Shown in pieces: positions 8,768-17,796 of a stretch of 64,000 bases of DNA. Every line of letters starts with the position of its first letter. Within the stretch, counting starts at the first letter, position 1. A model generated the notes under the pieces. That model had not been told where the DNA came from and made no database searches. It saw only the letters and a list, made by a program, of their open reading frames with translations. This stretch comes from Blautia glucerasea (lineage in GTDB: Bacteria; Bacillota; Clostridia; Lachnospirales; Lachnospiraceae). A program made the translations under genes and the position numbers. The stretch spans positions 15,365 through 79,364 of the forward strand of contig NZ_JAJBMO010000019.1 in assembly GCF_020537505.1 (NCBI RefSeq). The letters run 5' to 3'.

Positions 8768-10012
8768 ATGAGAAAAAGAAAACCCTGGAAAATTATTTTT
8801 ATTATTTTGCTTGTGCTTGCAATTTCCCTGGGCGTATTTATTTATCAGCAGCAGTATGAGTCTTCTGATCTGCTTGTAAAGGTAGGAGAGGGGCTTTTGG
8901 ACAACGCTCCTGAGATTTTCTCCGGGGAGCCTAAGGAGGTCCGGGATCTGCGGAAACAGGAGGTGGCAGATACAGATACGGAGGGAACCAGTCAGGAATA
9001 CTATTTTGGGCTGCTGAACGAAGAAGAGCAGCGGGGCTACCGGGAAATGATAGATGGGATCAAGGCAAGGAAGAAGGAATTTTATCTTACCATCTATGAT
9101 GACGATACGGTCAATAAGGTTTATCATGCAGTTTTGATGGATCACCCGGAGCTGTTCTGGGTACATAACCGGAAGCAGGTGTATAAAACCACCTTCTCAG
9201 ATGCCAATTATTGCATGTTTTCGCCTGGTTACAGCTATACGGATGAGGAAATACAGGAGATTCAGGCAGCAGCAGAGAATGCCTGTCAGAATGTAAGCAC
9301 ACTGCTTCCGGAAGGCGCCGATGATTACGAAAAGGCGAAAACGGTTTATACGTATCTCATTGACAATGCAGAATATCAGGAATCTGAGGATGACCAGAGT
9401 ATGGCTGGAATCTTCTGGAAAAAGCAGGCGGTCTGTGCCGGATATGCAGGGGCAGCCCAGTATCTGCTGGAATATCTTGGAGTTCCCTGTATTTATGTGG
9501 AGGGAAGTACCGCAGGAAGTACAGAAGGACATGCCTGGAACATTATCACCCTCAATGGGGAGTACTATTATTTTGATGCTACCAATGGCGACCAGCCGGA
9601 ATTTCTGGAGGGAGATGCGGTTCAGCTTGCAGAGCATAAGACGATCATATATGATTATCTGTGTCCGTTTCCTTCTGAGTATGAGATGACGTACACACCA
9701 TCTGAGGAGTTTCCGGTTCCGGAATGTACTGCCACAGCCATGAATTTCTATGTGCTGAACCAGGGCTGCTTTGACAGCTATGATTATCAGGAAATTCTTG
9801 CATACTGTCAGATGCGGTTAAATAACGGGGCGGCAGTAGTGCGGTTTAAGTTCTCCAGTCAGGAGGCTTTCGACCAGGCGAAGGCAGAATGGATCAACGG
9901 AGATGCCATTCAGGAGGCAGCCAGATATTATATGACCTTGTATGGTATGAGTCAGGTAGAGTACCATTATGGAATTCTGGAAAATCTGAAAACGATTTAT
10001 TATATGTTTTGA
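8768..10012 (+). CDS. Membrane-anchored transglutaminase-like protein
   Basis: This 414-aa protein has an N-terminal signal anchor (KPWKIIFIILLVLAISLGVF) and an extracytoplasmic transglutaminase-like domain. The Cys-His-Asp triad is visible in KQAVCAGYAG, TEGHAWNIIT and YYFDATNGD. Such domains act as peptidases, cross-linkers or binding modules on the outer face of the membrane. It sits 43 bp after the MoxR gene and in the same direction. MoxR/VWA loci in other bacteria also often include a transglutaminase-like membrane protein, which supports a functional link. Start ATG 8768 follows AAGGAGACGGA. Confidence 0.85.
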   Translation: MRKRKPWKIIFIILLVLAISLGVFIYQQQYESSDLLVKVGEGLLDNAPEIFSGEPKEVRDLRKQEVADTDTEGTSQEYYFGLLNEEEQRGYREMIDGIKARKKEFYLTIYDDDTVNKVYHAVLMDHPELFWVHNRKQVYKTTFSDANYCMFSPGYSYTDEEIQEIQAAAENACQNVSTLLPEGADDYEKAKTVYTYLIDNAEYQESEDDQSMAGIFWKKQAVCAGYAGAAQYLLEYLGVPCIYVEGSTAGSTEGHAWNIITLNGEYYYFDATNGDQPEFLEGDAVQLAEHKTIIYDYLCPFPSEYEMTYTPSEEFPVPECTATAMNFYVLNQGCFDSYDYQEILAYCQMRLNNGAAVVRFKFSSQEAFDQAKAEWINGDAIQEAARYYMTLYGMSQVEYHYGILENLKTIYYMF

Positions 10013-10104
10013 AAATCTATCAACCATTAAAAGAATGATTTGCCAGGCGGATTCTGGCAGATGAAGGCTGAAGTGGAATGTGACTTCAGGGAGGAGGTAA
10101 AACT

Positions 10105-11301
10105 ATGATTGATATTTTGAAAAATGTGATGAACATTGCAGGAAGAGTACATGACATGCAGATTGCAGGCACCTTATTCATGGTGATTTTTGGAGTGGTG
10201 CTTGTGTTTGGAATCATGAATTGTGTTCTTGGTTACCGGCTGCTTAGATTCTGGATGATGATCTTTGGATTTCTGATCGGAGCAGGCATTGGTCTGTTTG
10301 CCGTCTATCAGATCGGATTTGGAGAGAAGCTCTACTATGCAGTGGGAATGATTGGTGTGGGATTGATCCTTGCGATCCTTTCCTTTGCGGTGTTTAAGGC
10401 TGGTATTTTTATTATGGGTGCTGGAATCGGGCTGACGCTTACGGTTTATATTATCCATCCAACGACCTCCTTTAGCTTTTTTATCTGTCTTCTGGCAGGT
10501 GTGGGGCTTGGAATGCTGGCTCTTCGCTATGAGCGGGAAGTGATTATTGTGGGAACCAGTATCTTGGGCGGTATTTTAAGCGGCTTTGCCACAGCCAAGC
10601 TGGCCAATATGGAAGAAATCCCCTTTGGAATCATCTTTTCCGTTGGTTTTGCCCTTGTAGGAATGCTGATCCAGTTTACGATCAATAAACCGAAATATGA
10701 GGATGATTACGACGAGGAAGAGGAAGAAGTGCTCCAGGGAAAGAGAAGAAAAAGAGAAGCTGATGGGGATGAGGAAGAGACAGAGCCAAGGCGCAGATCT
10801 TCTAAAGAAAGAAACGAAAAAAATGCAGATAATCGCAGCGGAGAAAAAAGGGCCAGCAGAAACTCTGCAGGTGGTAAAGCTTCCAGAAAGAAACCAGACA
10901 TGGAAATGGAAACTGGAAAAAGCGGCAGAAGGAAACGTGCAGCTTCTTATGATAACGAGGAATATGATTTCGATGATTCTCCGGCTGCAAGAAGAAAATC
11001 CCGTGAGCAGCGCAGAAAACGTCTGGAAGATTACGAACAGGAAGAGGATTACAGCTATGAATCTCCTGAGGAAGAGGCTGACGGCAGATACGCCAGAAGG
11101 AACCCGGTAGAGGATCTGGATGATGATCTTTCCAATGCGGATGACGAAGAAATTGATGAGATTCTGGACGAGTATGGTGTGGATGAGGATGATGTGATCG
11201 AGGAATATCTGGAAGACTACTATGGCGAGAACAAGAAGAAAAAACAGAAAAGCCAGAAAAAACGAAAAAACGGCGCCAGTCCCTATCAGAAGAGAAGATA
11301 A
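10105..11301 (+). CDS. Polytopic membrane protein (DUF4203/TMEM198-like) with charged C-terminal tail
   Basis: In this 398-aa protein residues 20-205 form about seven hydrophobic helices rich in Gly (GFLIGAGIGLFA, GAGIGLTLTVYI, GILSGFATAKLA), resembling the DUF4203/TMEM198 family. Residues 206-398 are extremely charged and probably disordered, with mixed Lys/Arg and Asp/Glu blocks (DEEEEEVLQGKRRKRE, DDEEIDEILDEYGVDEDD). The start at 10105 follows GGGAGGAGG. It is the last gene of the cluster before a terminator. Function is unknown; a membrane platform with a protein-binding tail is a guess from composition. Confidence 0.75.
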   Translation: MIDILKNVMNIAGRVHDMQIAGTLFMVIFGVVLVFGIMNCVLGYRLLRFWMMIFGFLIGAGIGLFAVYQIGFGEKLYYAVGMIGVGLILAILSFAVFKAGIFIMGAGIGLTLTVYIIHPTTSFSFFICLLAGVGLGMLALRYEREVIIVGTSILGGILSGFATAKLANMEEIPFGIIFSVGFALVGMLIQFTINKPKYEDDYDEEEEEVLQGKRRKREADGDEEETEPRRRSSKERNEKNADNRSGEKRASRNSAGGKASRKKPDMEMETGKSGRRKRAASYDNEEYDFDDSPAARRKSREQRRKRLEDYEQEEDYSYESPEEEADGRYARRNPVEDLDDDLSNADDEEIDEILDEYGVDEDDVIEEYLEDYYGENKKKKQKSQKKRKNGASPYQKRR

Positions 11302-11310
11302 TAAAGATTA

Positions 11311-11383
11311 AAAAACGCAGCTGATTTCAAAATGTTAAAATTGTTATAAAAACAATGCATTTTGAAACCAGCTGCATTTTATT
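11311..11383 (+). terminator. Long-stem terminator after five-gene cluster
   Basis: AACGCAGCTG-TTTCAAAATG pairs with CATTTTGAAA-CCAGCTGC and is followed by ATTTTATT. The stem is about 20 bp and could also serve the convergent rfbD on the minus strand. Confidence 0.75.
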
Positions 11384-11456
11384 ATGCGATTTATGTGAGT
11401 GGCGAGCCAAAGTCCATGCCTGCATGAGACCCTTGCGGCTGCCGTGCTAACGAATC

Positions 11457-12398
11457 CTAAAACTCAATCTCTTTCAGATATCTTGCCAGTGCATCCTGCC
11501 AGGTTGGAAGAGGTGTGAAGCCGTTTTCTACCAGCTTCTTCTTATCCAGGCGGCTGTTAAATGGACGGGCAGCCTTGGAAACACCGTACTCAGCAGTGGT
11601 AACTGGAAGAACTGTCACTTTATCCTCGGCATACTCGGTATGTCCAAGCTCTACAGCCTGGCGGAAGATTTCCTTTGTGAAATCGTACCAGCTGATATAA
11701 CCACCCTCATTGGTTGCATGGTAGTAACCGTATTTGTCCGTGAGTATCATATCGATCATCAGGCGGGCAAGGTCATAAGTATAGGTAGGAGTACCGATCT
11801 GGTCGTTGACAACCTTTAAGGTATCGTGTGTTTTGGCAACGTTTAACATGGTCTTGATAAAGTTCCTGCCGTTTTTGCCAAATACCCATGCAATACGGAT
11901 GATGAAGAATTTGTCAACATTGTTATAAACTGCGAGCTCGCCGTCCAATTTGGTCTGGCCGTAAACGTTAAGCGGTTTATAGGCTTTGCAGTCCGGCTCC
12001 CATGGAGTGGTGCCCTGGCCGTCAAATACATAGTCTGTGGAAAGATACATCATTTTGATGCCAAGTTTTTTGCAGACCTTTGCAATGTTTTCTGTACCAA
12101 GTACGTTTACCTTGCGGACGATTTCCTGCTTGTCCTCATCTTCAGCTGCATCTACAGCAGTCCAGGCTGCACAGTGAACTACACCATCCACACCAGCTTC
12201 TGTAATGGCTTTTTCCACGGCAGCAGCGTCTGTAATATCCACAGACACATATGGCATTGTGGTAACTGCAGTTCCGTCCTGGATTCCGCTATACTCCGGG
12301 GCAAGGTCAGAGCCTACCCCCTTGTATCCGCGTTTGTTAAGTTCGTTCATTACATCATGACCAAGCTGACCGGCCACACCTGTTACAAACAGTTTCAT
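11457..12398 (-). CDS. rfbD: dTDP-4-dehydrorhamnose reductase
   Basis: This 313-aa SDR-type enzyme reduces dTDP-4-keto-L-rhamnose to dTDP-L-rhamnose, the donor for cell-surface polysaccharide. The N-terminal NAD(P)-binding motif is FVTGVAGQLGHD, and the catalytic Tyr/Lys pair is in NVYGQTKLDGE with a preceding YLSTDYVFDG. ATG 12398 follows AAGGAGGGC and fits the family N-terminus; the frame's extra 27 upstream codons overlap rfbB and are not needed. It is third in the rfbA-rfbB-rfbD minus-strand operon, 14 bp after rfbB. Confidence 0.95.
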   Translation of the reverse strand: MKLFVTGVAGQLGHDVMNELNKRGYKGVGSDLAPEYSGIQDGTAVTTMPYVSVDITDAAAVEKAITEAGVDGVVHCAAWTAVDAAEDEDKQEIVRKVNVLGTENIAKVCKKLGIKMMYLSTDYVFDGQGTTPWEPDCKAYKPLNVYGQTKLDGELAVYNNVDKFFIIRIAWVFGKNGRNFIKTMLNVAKTHDTLKVVNDQIGTPTYTYDLARLMIDMILTDKYGYYHATNEGGYISWYDFTKEIFRQAVELGHTEYAEDKVTVLPVTTAEYGVSKAARPFNSRLDKKKLVENGFTPLPTWQDALARYLKEIEF

Positions 12399-12412
12399 AA
12401 AAACAGCCCTCC

Positions 12413-13432
12413 TTAGCGGTTGCCGTACATTTTCTCGTAATAATTCTGATATTCTCCGGAAATGATAGTCTCCCACCACTCCTTGTTATCCAGGTACCAC
12501 TGGATGGTTTTCTTGATACCGTCTGCGAATTTGGTCTCCGGCAGCCAGCCAAGTTCATTGTGGATCTTGGTTGGGTCGATGGCATAACGCATGTCATGCC
12601 CCTTACGGTCTGTGACATATGTGATCAGGCTCTCTGGTTTGCCAAGCTCTTTGCAGATAATCTTAACAATGTCAATGTTCTTCATCTCGTTGTGTCCACC
12701 AACGTTGTAAACCTCGCCTACACGTCCTTTATGGATGATCAGGTCGATAGCGCGGCAGTGATCTTCAACATACAGCCAGTCACGAACGTTCTCACCCTTT
12801 CCATAAACGGGAAGTGGTTTGTCGTTTAATGCGTTGGCAATCATAAGCGGAATCAGTTTTTCCGGGAAATGATATGGGCCGTAGTTGTTGGAGCAGCGGC
12901 TGATGGATACTGGAAGTCCATAGGTTCTGTGGTAAGCAAGTACCAGAAGGTCAGCAGAAGCCTTGGAAGAGCTGTATGGGCTGCTTGTGTGGATCGGAGT
13001 CTCCTCTGTGAAGAACAGGTCCGGTCTGTCAAGAGGCAGATCTCCGTAAACCTCATCTGTGGAAACCTGATGGTAACGTTTGATTCCGTATTTGCGGCAT
13101 GCGTCCATAAGAACAGCAGTACCGATAATATTGGTGTTCAGGAACACTTCCGGGTTCTCGATGGAACGGTCAACGTGGCTCTCAGCTGCGAAGTTTACAA
13201 CCATGTCCGGATGTTCTTCTTCGAAAAGCTTGTAAACAGCCTCGCGGTCTGTGATGCTCTCTTTTACAAAACGGAAATTCGGGTTGTCCATAACTGGTGC
13301 CAGTGTGGAAAGGTTACCTGCATAGGTAAGGCAGTCCAGGCAGATGATCCGGTAATCCGGGTATTTTTTTAACATGTGGAAAATAAAGTTGCTTCCGATA
13401 AATCCGGCACCGCCGGTAACGATAATGTTCAT
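12413..13432 (-). CDS. rfbB: dTDP-glucose 4,6-dehydratase
   Basis: This 339-aa extended SDR enzyme makes dTDP-4-keto-6-deoxyglucose from dTDP-glucose. The NAD motif is VTGGAGFIGSNF, and the active site has STDEVYGD and YSSSKASAD (Tyr-x3-Lys). It has full length and typical organisation. It is second in the operon, preceded by an AAAGGAGAAA ribosome site; the 135-bp gap to rfbA has no clear terminator. Confidence 0.96.
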   Translation of the reverse strand: MNIIVTGGAGFIGSNFIFHMLKKYPDYRIICLDCLTYAGNLSTLAPVMDNPNFRFVKESITDREAVYKLFEEEHPDMVVNFAAESHVDRSIENPEVFLNTNIIGTAVLMDACRKYGIKRYHQVSTDEVYGDLPLDRPDLFFTEETPIHTSSPYSSSKASADLLVLAYHRTYGLPVSISRCSNNYGPYHFPEKLIPLMIANALNDKPLPVYGKGENVRDWLYVEDHCRAIDLIIHKGRVGEVYNVGGHNEMKNIDIVKIICKELGKPESLITYVTDRKGHDMRYAIDPTKIHNELGWLPETKFADGIKKTIQWYLDNKEWWETIISGEYQNYYEKMYGNR

Positions 13433-13567
13433 TTCTTGTTTCTCCTTTGCTTTTTATAGAGCCTGAATATGGTGTGCAGATGGACCATGGTTATATGACA
13501 AGCTGCAAAGGCTGTTCAGGCTGTCAGGGGGTCGATAAAAAAATAAAGTGTATAAGTGAATTATTGC

Positions 13568-14464
13568 TTAGTGCAGCACATCCATATACTTGCCATCCAG
13601 TACATCCTTCAGATACTGGCCGTACTGGTTTTTCTTCAGCACGTTGTAAACTTCCATAACCTCTTCTTTGGAAATCCAGCCGTTTAAGTATGCAATCTCC
13701 TCCAGGCAGGCAATCTTACGATGCTGATGTGTTTCTACCGTTTTTACAAAGTTGGTAGCATCTACAAGGCTTTCGTGCGTACCAGTGTCAAGCCATGTGA
13801 AGCCCTGTCCCAGAAGCTCTACATTTAACTGGCCTTTTTCCAGGTAAATACGGTTCAGGTCTGTGATCTCAAGCTCTCCGCGGGCACTTGGTTTTAGGTT
13901 CTTTGCATATTCTACCACCTTGTTGTCATAGAAGTAAAGTCCGGTTACACAGTAGTTGCTCTTCGGTTTCGCTGGCTTCTCCTCGATGGAAATTGCCTTG
14001 CCTTCCTGGTCGAATTCTACAATACCGAAACGCTCCGGATCGTCTACATAGTAGCCGAATACAGTAGCACCTTTTCCTGTGCTTGCATTTTCAACAGCGG
14101 CTTTCAGACGTTTTTTTAGGCCGTGTCCTGCGAAAATATTATCTCCGAGAACCATGGCTACGGTGTCATTTCCAATAAATTCTTCACCGATGATAAAGGC
14201 CTGGGCAAGTCCATCCGGGCTTGGCTGTACGGCGTAGGTAAGATGAACGCCGAACTGATGTCCGTCACCAAGAAGATCCTTGAAACGGGGAGTATCCTGT
14301 GGTGTGGAAATGATCAGGATATCGCGGATTCCTGCGTTCATAAGAACGGAGAGGGGATAGTAGATCATTGGTTTATCATAAATTGGAAGCAGCTGCTTGG
14401 AGGTAACCATGGTTAACGGGTAAAGTCTGGTACCGGATCCACCGGCTAAAATAATTCCCTTCAT
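13568..14464 (-). CDS. rfbA: Glucose-1-phosphate thymidylyltransferase
   Basis: This 298-aa nucleotidyltransferase activates glucose-1-phosphate with dTTP as the first step to dTDP-rhamnose. Signature residues are [14 protein letters not shown] at the N-terminus, [10 protein letters not shown] and [11 protein letters not shown]. It is the first gene of the rhamnose operon, with AAAGGAGAATG just before the ATG. Its upstream region carries the GTTACGG...CCGTAAC palindrome at 14492-14522. The 3,5-epimerase rfbC is not adjacent. Confidence 0.96.
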   Translation of the reverse strand: MKGIILAGGSGTRLYPLTMVTSKQLLPIYDKPMIYYPLSVLMNAGIRDILIISTPQDTPRFKDLLGDGHQFGVHLTYAVQPSPDGLAQAFIIGEEFIGNDTVAMVLGDNIFAGHGLKKRLKAAVENASTGKGATVFGYYVDDPERFGIVEFDQEGKAISIEEKPAKPKSNYCVTGLYFYDNKVVEYAKNLKPSARGELEITDLNRIYLEKGQLNVELLGQGFTWLDTGTHESLVDATNFVKTVETHQHRKIACLEEIAYLNGWISKEEVMEVYNVLKKNQYGQYLKDVLDGKYMDVLH

Positions 14465-14491
14465 AATATCATTCTCCTTTTGTGGAATTAT

Positions 14492-14522
14492 GTTACGGCT
14501 TATATAATATAGAAACCGTAAC
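14492..14522. promoter_or_regulatory. Palindrome overlapping probable rfbA promoter
   Basis: GTTACGG and CCGTAAC are perfect inverted arms around an A/T core containing TATATAAT-like hexamers, about 30 bp upstream of rfbA. It could be an operator over the -10 region. The arms match the dispersed GTTAC/GTAAC family, so it may equally be one more copy of that repeat. Confidence 0.45.
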
Positions 14523-14659
14523 AGATCTGATGGTGTCAGGGACGTAATTGCTCAGCCGTCCGTGAATACTGTTGGTACAGCGATTCTATTGCCCTGACCG
14601 GTGTCTGTGAATGTATTATAAAAGGTTACCTTACGTCACCTTCAAGGGCTTTTTCAAAA

Positions 14660-15856
14660 TTATTTTAAGTTTGTTACTTTTTCACAAAGAAATACTCCGG
14701 CATCCTTGGTAATATGGAAGCCATTTTCTGTTTTCTTCTTAACAAGAGCCCGAAAATCCTTGTAACGGTCCGGCAGGTACTGATTTTGGTTGCCGTGGCA
14801 GGATAGAATATAGGAGATAAGCGGCTCTGCATCGGTGACGATCAGCTCATCTTCATATGTCTTCCATGTGATCTGCTGAAAATAAGGGGAAAGGATCTGG
14901 GCTCCGTTTTCCCGTCCGAAGCGCTCGTACAGTTTGTCTGCAGAAAGAGCGATCCGCTCGTCAAAGGACTGGACCAGAAGACTGACCTCCCGCATGTGCC
15001 GGGAACCATAGGTGCTGCAAAGAAAACGGCCTCCTGGCTTCAGCAGCTTCTGGACATTCTGGCAGACCTTTCCAATATCCTCACAGTAAAAGAGAACATG
15101 GTTGGCGATTACCAGGTCGAAGGTTCCAAGTCTTGCCGGAATGGTATGGCAGTCAAAGGCTTTGAAGGAAAAACGGGAATCGCTGCCTCCGATGGCACGT
15201 CTGGCGTCACGAAGCATGCCCTGTGAAATGTCGGACAGGGTGATATGTACCCCCTCAGGCAGCCGTTCCAGATTCTGGGTCCACAATGCACCATCTCCGC
15301 AGCCCAGCTCCAGGATGTTCATGCCCTCATGGATCTGGCACTGCCGGAAGATCCATGGAAACCAGCCCTCCTGATTTACGGAATACAGGCTGTGCAGATT
15401 GATCCTGGAAGAAATATTGGAAGCGTTCTGGTATTGATTTTTCAGGCTCTTTTCCATAACTGTCAGATGGATCAGATCTAGCATACGGCTCCAGTCTACG
15501 GTGTGTTCCTCGGAAATCGCCCGAGCGGTGTCCTTTAAAGTTTTTTCTACCAGCTGCATCTGCTCGATCCGGTCCTGCACCAGCTTCAGCTGTACATTCA
15601 GGGCGTTGAGCATAAAGTGGCTGTCCGGATCCTCAATGGTCATCTCCCGGATGTCCTCCAGGGAAAAGCCAAGGTACTTCAAAAGCAGGATCTGCTGAAG
15701 TCTGGCGAAATCTCCATCTGTATAAAATCTGGCTCCGGAACCGGAGACAAGAGATGGTTTCAAAATATCGTGCTGATCATAGTAGCGGATGGTCCGCAGG
15801 GTTACCCCGGACATCCGGGCAAACTGACCAGAAGAGTAGTAGCCCTCTTTTTTCAC
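14660..15856 (-). CDS. MerR-family regulator fused to SAM-dependent methyltransferase
   Basis: This 398-aa protein has an N-terminal MerR winged-helix domain (YSSGQFARMSGVTLRTIRYY, then LLLKYLGFSLEDIREM) and a coiled dimerisation helix (about residues 85-125). A class I methyltransferase domain follows at about 175-330, with motif I ILELGCGDGAL and LVIANHVLFY plus LKPGGRFLCSTYG. The start is GTG 15856 after GGGAGG; the frame continues upstream without a better site. Such fusions couple a ligand- or stress-sensing regulator to a methyltransferase that may modify the inducer. Here the ligand is unknown. It faces away from the DUF3825 gene. Confidence 0.85.
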   Translation of the reverse strand: MKKEGYYSSGQFARMSGVTLRTIRYYDQHDILKPSLVSGSGARFYTDGDFARLQQILLLKYLGFSLEDIREMTIEDPDSHFMLNALNVQLKLVQDRIEQMQLVEKTLKDTARAISEEHTVDWSRMLDLIHLTVMEKSLKNQYQNASNISSRINLHSLYSVNQEGWFPWIFRQCQIHEGMNILELGCGDGALWTQNLERLPEGVHITLSDISQGMLRDARRAIGGSDSRFSFKAFDCHTIPARLGTFDLVIANHVLFYCEDIGKVCQNVQKLLKPGGRFLCSTYGSRHMREVSLLVQSFDERIALSADKLYERFGRENGAQILSPYFQQITWKTYEDELIVTDAEPLISYILSCHGNQNQYLPDRYKDFRALVKKKTENGFHITKDAGVFLCEKVTNLK

Positions 15857-16102
15857 AAAAATACCTCCCGGGCGGAATGCTTTGATGCGGTGTTCCAACC
15901 CTGTATATGCAATTTATTATAGGTGAAAAATTGCCTGGATGCAATGAAAATTGAATGGCTGCCATTTACACCCACGGAATGTTTCCAGTGAACCGTAATG
16001 GCTGTCATCTTCTGTCGGAAAGAGGCGAACGCTTTTTCTTGTACTTTTGACGGGCGTGTGCTACCCTTTAAGCAAGGTCGGTGAGACCAGAGAATATTCT
16101 TG

Positions 16103-16129
16103 GTTACTGGTTCGCTGGTGGACCGTAAC
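16103..16129. repeat. 27-bp palindrome of the GTTACTG...CNGTAAC family
   Basis: GTTACTGGTTC and GTGGACCGTAAC are inverted arms with the same 27-bp span as the 4824-4850 copy. Confidence 0.6.
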
Positions 16130-16141
16130 GATTCTTGTAAA

Positions 16142-16164
16142 CTGGCAGTTCTGCCAGCTTTTTT
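16142..16164 (+). terminator. Terminator-like hairpin in leader of DUF3825 gene
   Basis: CTGGCA pairs with TGCCAG around GTTC and is followed by CTTTTTT. Nothing on the plus strand ends upstream of it, so it may act as an attenuator for the gene starting at 16211 or be part of the adjoining repeat. Confidence 0.5.
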
Positions 16165-16210
16165 CCACAATAAAATGTAAAGAGGAGAAGAAAATGGACA
16201 GGAGGTTAAA

Positions 16211-16951
16211 ATGAACCTATTCGATTTTACATACTGCGGAAACTATAACCGCCAGATACAGAATCTGGCCAGGATATCCCCGGAAAAGTGGAGCTTTGGA
16301 GAATCCGGGGATTATGGGATTTTAAAAGGATATCTGGAAAACACATTCCGCAGACTGTATGAAGAAGGAAAAGTGACAGAAGAAAAAGAATATGCACTTT
16401 TTCACACAGGACTCTTTAATCAGTATTATCAGCCGATTTACGCCTATTTCGTACCCAATGTTGTGCCAGACAGACAGAAATGGTATCTGGAAGGATTTTA
16501 TACCGACTACTCACTTTTAAAAATTAAAATCAGAGATCTGCCTCCCAGGGCAAGTTATGTGGAAAATCCTTCGGATCTGGTGTTTGATACAAAGCTGCCG
16601 GTGGTTCCCCAGTATGAGCATATATTTGATGATGAGGAGAATGTGAGAAGACTGCCAGGCGCAGTCCGGGAAAGCGGCATGCGGGTGCAGCTTTTTGACG
16701 GAGCCCTGCAGCAGACCAGACGGATTCTGGAGTCTGACTATAAGGCTGCCATCCCCCAGTATTACAATCATTCCATTCAGCTTCTGATCCCCATCTGCCT
16801 GCAAAATCCCGGTATTCCGGATCTGGCGCTGGCCTGTATGAAAACTCCAGACGGGACCAAATATCTTGGGCGTACCTGCCTGACACTTCGGATGGCGTAC
16901 CACAATGCAAGACTTCTGGCCCGGCTGGATGGGAGCTGGCTGCGGGCGTAG
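16211..16951 (+). CDS. DUF3825 domain protein
   Basis: This 246-aa soluble protein spans the DUF3825 family over its whole length. Recognisable segments are NLFDFTYCGNYNRQI, YYQPIYAYFVPN, FYTDYSLLKI and IPQYYNHSIQLLIPICL. No catalytic motif is evident, and DUF3825 has no established biochemical function. An AGGAGG-type site (16200-16205) precedes the ATG. It lies 113 bp before a one-pass membrane protein in the same direction. Confidence 0.75.
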   Translation: MNLFDFTYCGNYNRQIQNLARISPEKWSFGESGDYGILKGYLENTFRRLYEEGKVTEEKEYALFHTGLFNQYYQPIYAYFVPNVVPDRQKWYLEGFYTDYSLLKIKIRDLPPRASYVENPSDLVFDTKLPVVPQYEHIFDDEENVRRLPGAVRESGMRVQLFDGALQQTRRILESDYKAAIPQYYNHSIQLLIPICLQNPGIPDLALACMKTPDGTKYLGRTCLTLRMAYHNARLLARLDGSWLRA

Positions 16952-17064
16952 CCGTTGTAACTGTGAAAGAACTGTGACTTTATCCTGGAAAGTCTGTTCA
17001 AAATATGAAAAACGTGTTACAATTAAAAAATATTACGGAAGAGAAGCAGAGCACGGGAGAACAT

Positions 17065-17796
17065 ATGAGAATCGAGTTAAAAGACGAAAACCAGGAAGAA
17101 CCGCAGAAAATCGACGAGAACGACATCCGGTACAAGCACGAATCGGACCTGACCAAGAAGGAGAAGCGGGAGCTTGAGAAGATGAAGCTGTCCAGCATGG
17201 GACTGGGAGGCAGGCTTCAGTATATCTGGGCATATTATAAGCCACAGATGGCAGCTGTGGTGGCGGTGATCGCCCTTGCCTTTTTTGTAAAAGATATGTA
17301 CCAGAATTCCAAGATCCACACAGCCCTTACCGTTATGGTAATTGATTCCTACGGAATGAAACAGGAAGAAGCCGAGGAAAAGGTGCAGGAAGCCCTGGAG
17401 ATCCAGGACGATCCCTATGAGGTTGTCACTGTGGATGAAAGCCTGCGCACCGGCGAAGACGGAGTGGCGCTGGAATCTTACAGCCAGATGGCATTTACCA
17501 CCAAGGTGGCGGCTGGGGCAATGGATGTGTTGATTGGTTCTGAGGATTATATGGCTGGATTCCAGAATAAGGATGAGTATTTTATGGATCTGACAGAGCT
17601 TTTGCCAGAGGACGTTTATCAGGCTTTTGGCGAGCAGGAGGATAAATACAGCATCACCATCACTTCTGATCAGCTGGCAAGCGACCTGGAAGTAGCCTAT
17701 GAACCGATTCAGATCGGTATCCTGGCAAATTCCGGGAATGTAGAAAATGCAGTGAAATGGCTGACAAAGCTTGCATCTGAACTAGAGCCTGTTTGA
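17065..17796 (+). CDS. One-pass membrane protein of unknown function
   Basis: This 243-aa protein has a charged N-terminal segment (residues 1-45), one transmembrane helix (MAAVVAVIALAFFVKDM, about 68-84) and an extracytoplasmic acidic domain of about 155 residues. ATG 17065 after CGGGAGA is preferred over the upstream 17005 start, which has no ribosome site. The last codons (ELEP-V-stop) fall inside the dispersed repeat starting at 17784, so the repeat insertion supplies the C-terminus and stop. I do not recognise the family. Confidence 0.7.
   Translation: MRIELKDENQEEPQKIDENDIRYKHESDLTKKEKRELEKMKLSSMGLGGRLQYIWAYYKPQMAAVVAVIALAFFVKDMYQNSKIHTALTVMVIDSYGMKQEEAEEKVQEALEIQDDPYEVVTVDESLRTGEDGVALESYSQMAFTTKVAAGAMDVLIGSEDYMAGFQNKDEYFMDLTELLPEDVYQAFGEQEDKYSITITSDQLASDLEVAYEPIQIGILANSGNVENAVKWLTKLASELEPV

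Larger units (their letters stand above)
15857..16210. other. Intergenic region with palindromic repeats and a leader hairpin
   Basis: This 354-bp region between divergent genes holds a half copy (15973-15999) and a full copy (16103-16129) of the 27-bp dispersed motif, and a terminator-like hairpin at 16142-16164. I see no convincing coding sequence. The copies and hairpin sit on the DUF3825 side. Confidence 0.6.

Noticed and set aside
13447..13659. Short plus-strand frame with SCKGCSGCQG between rfbA and rfbB
   Set aside because: It overlaps rfbA in antisense, lacks a ribosome site, and the Cys motif is probably chance.
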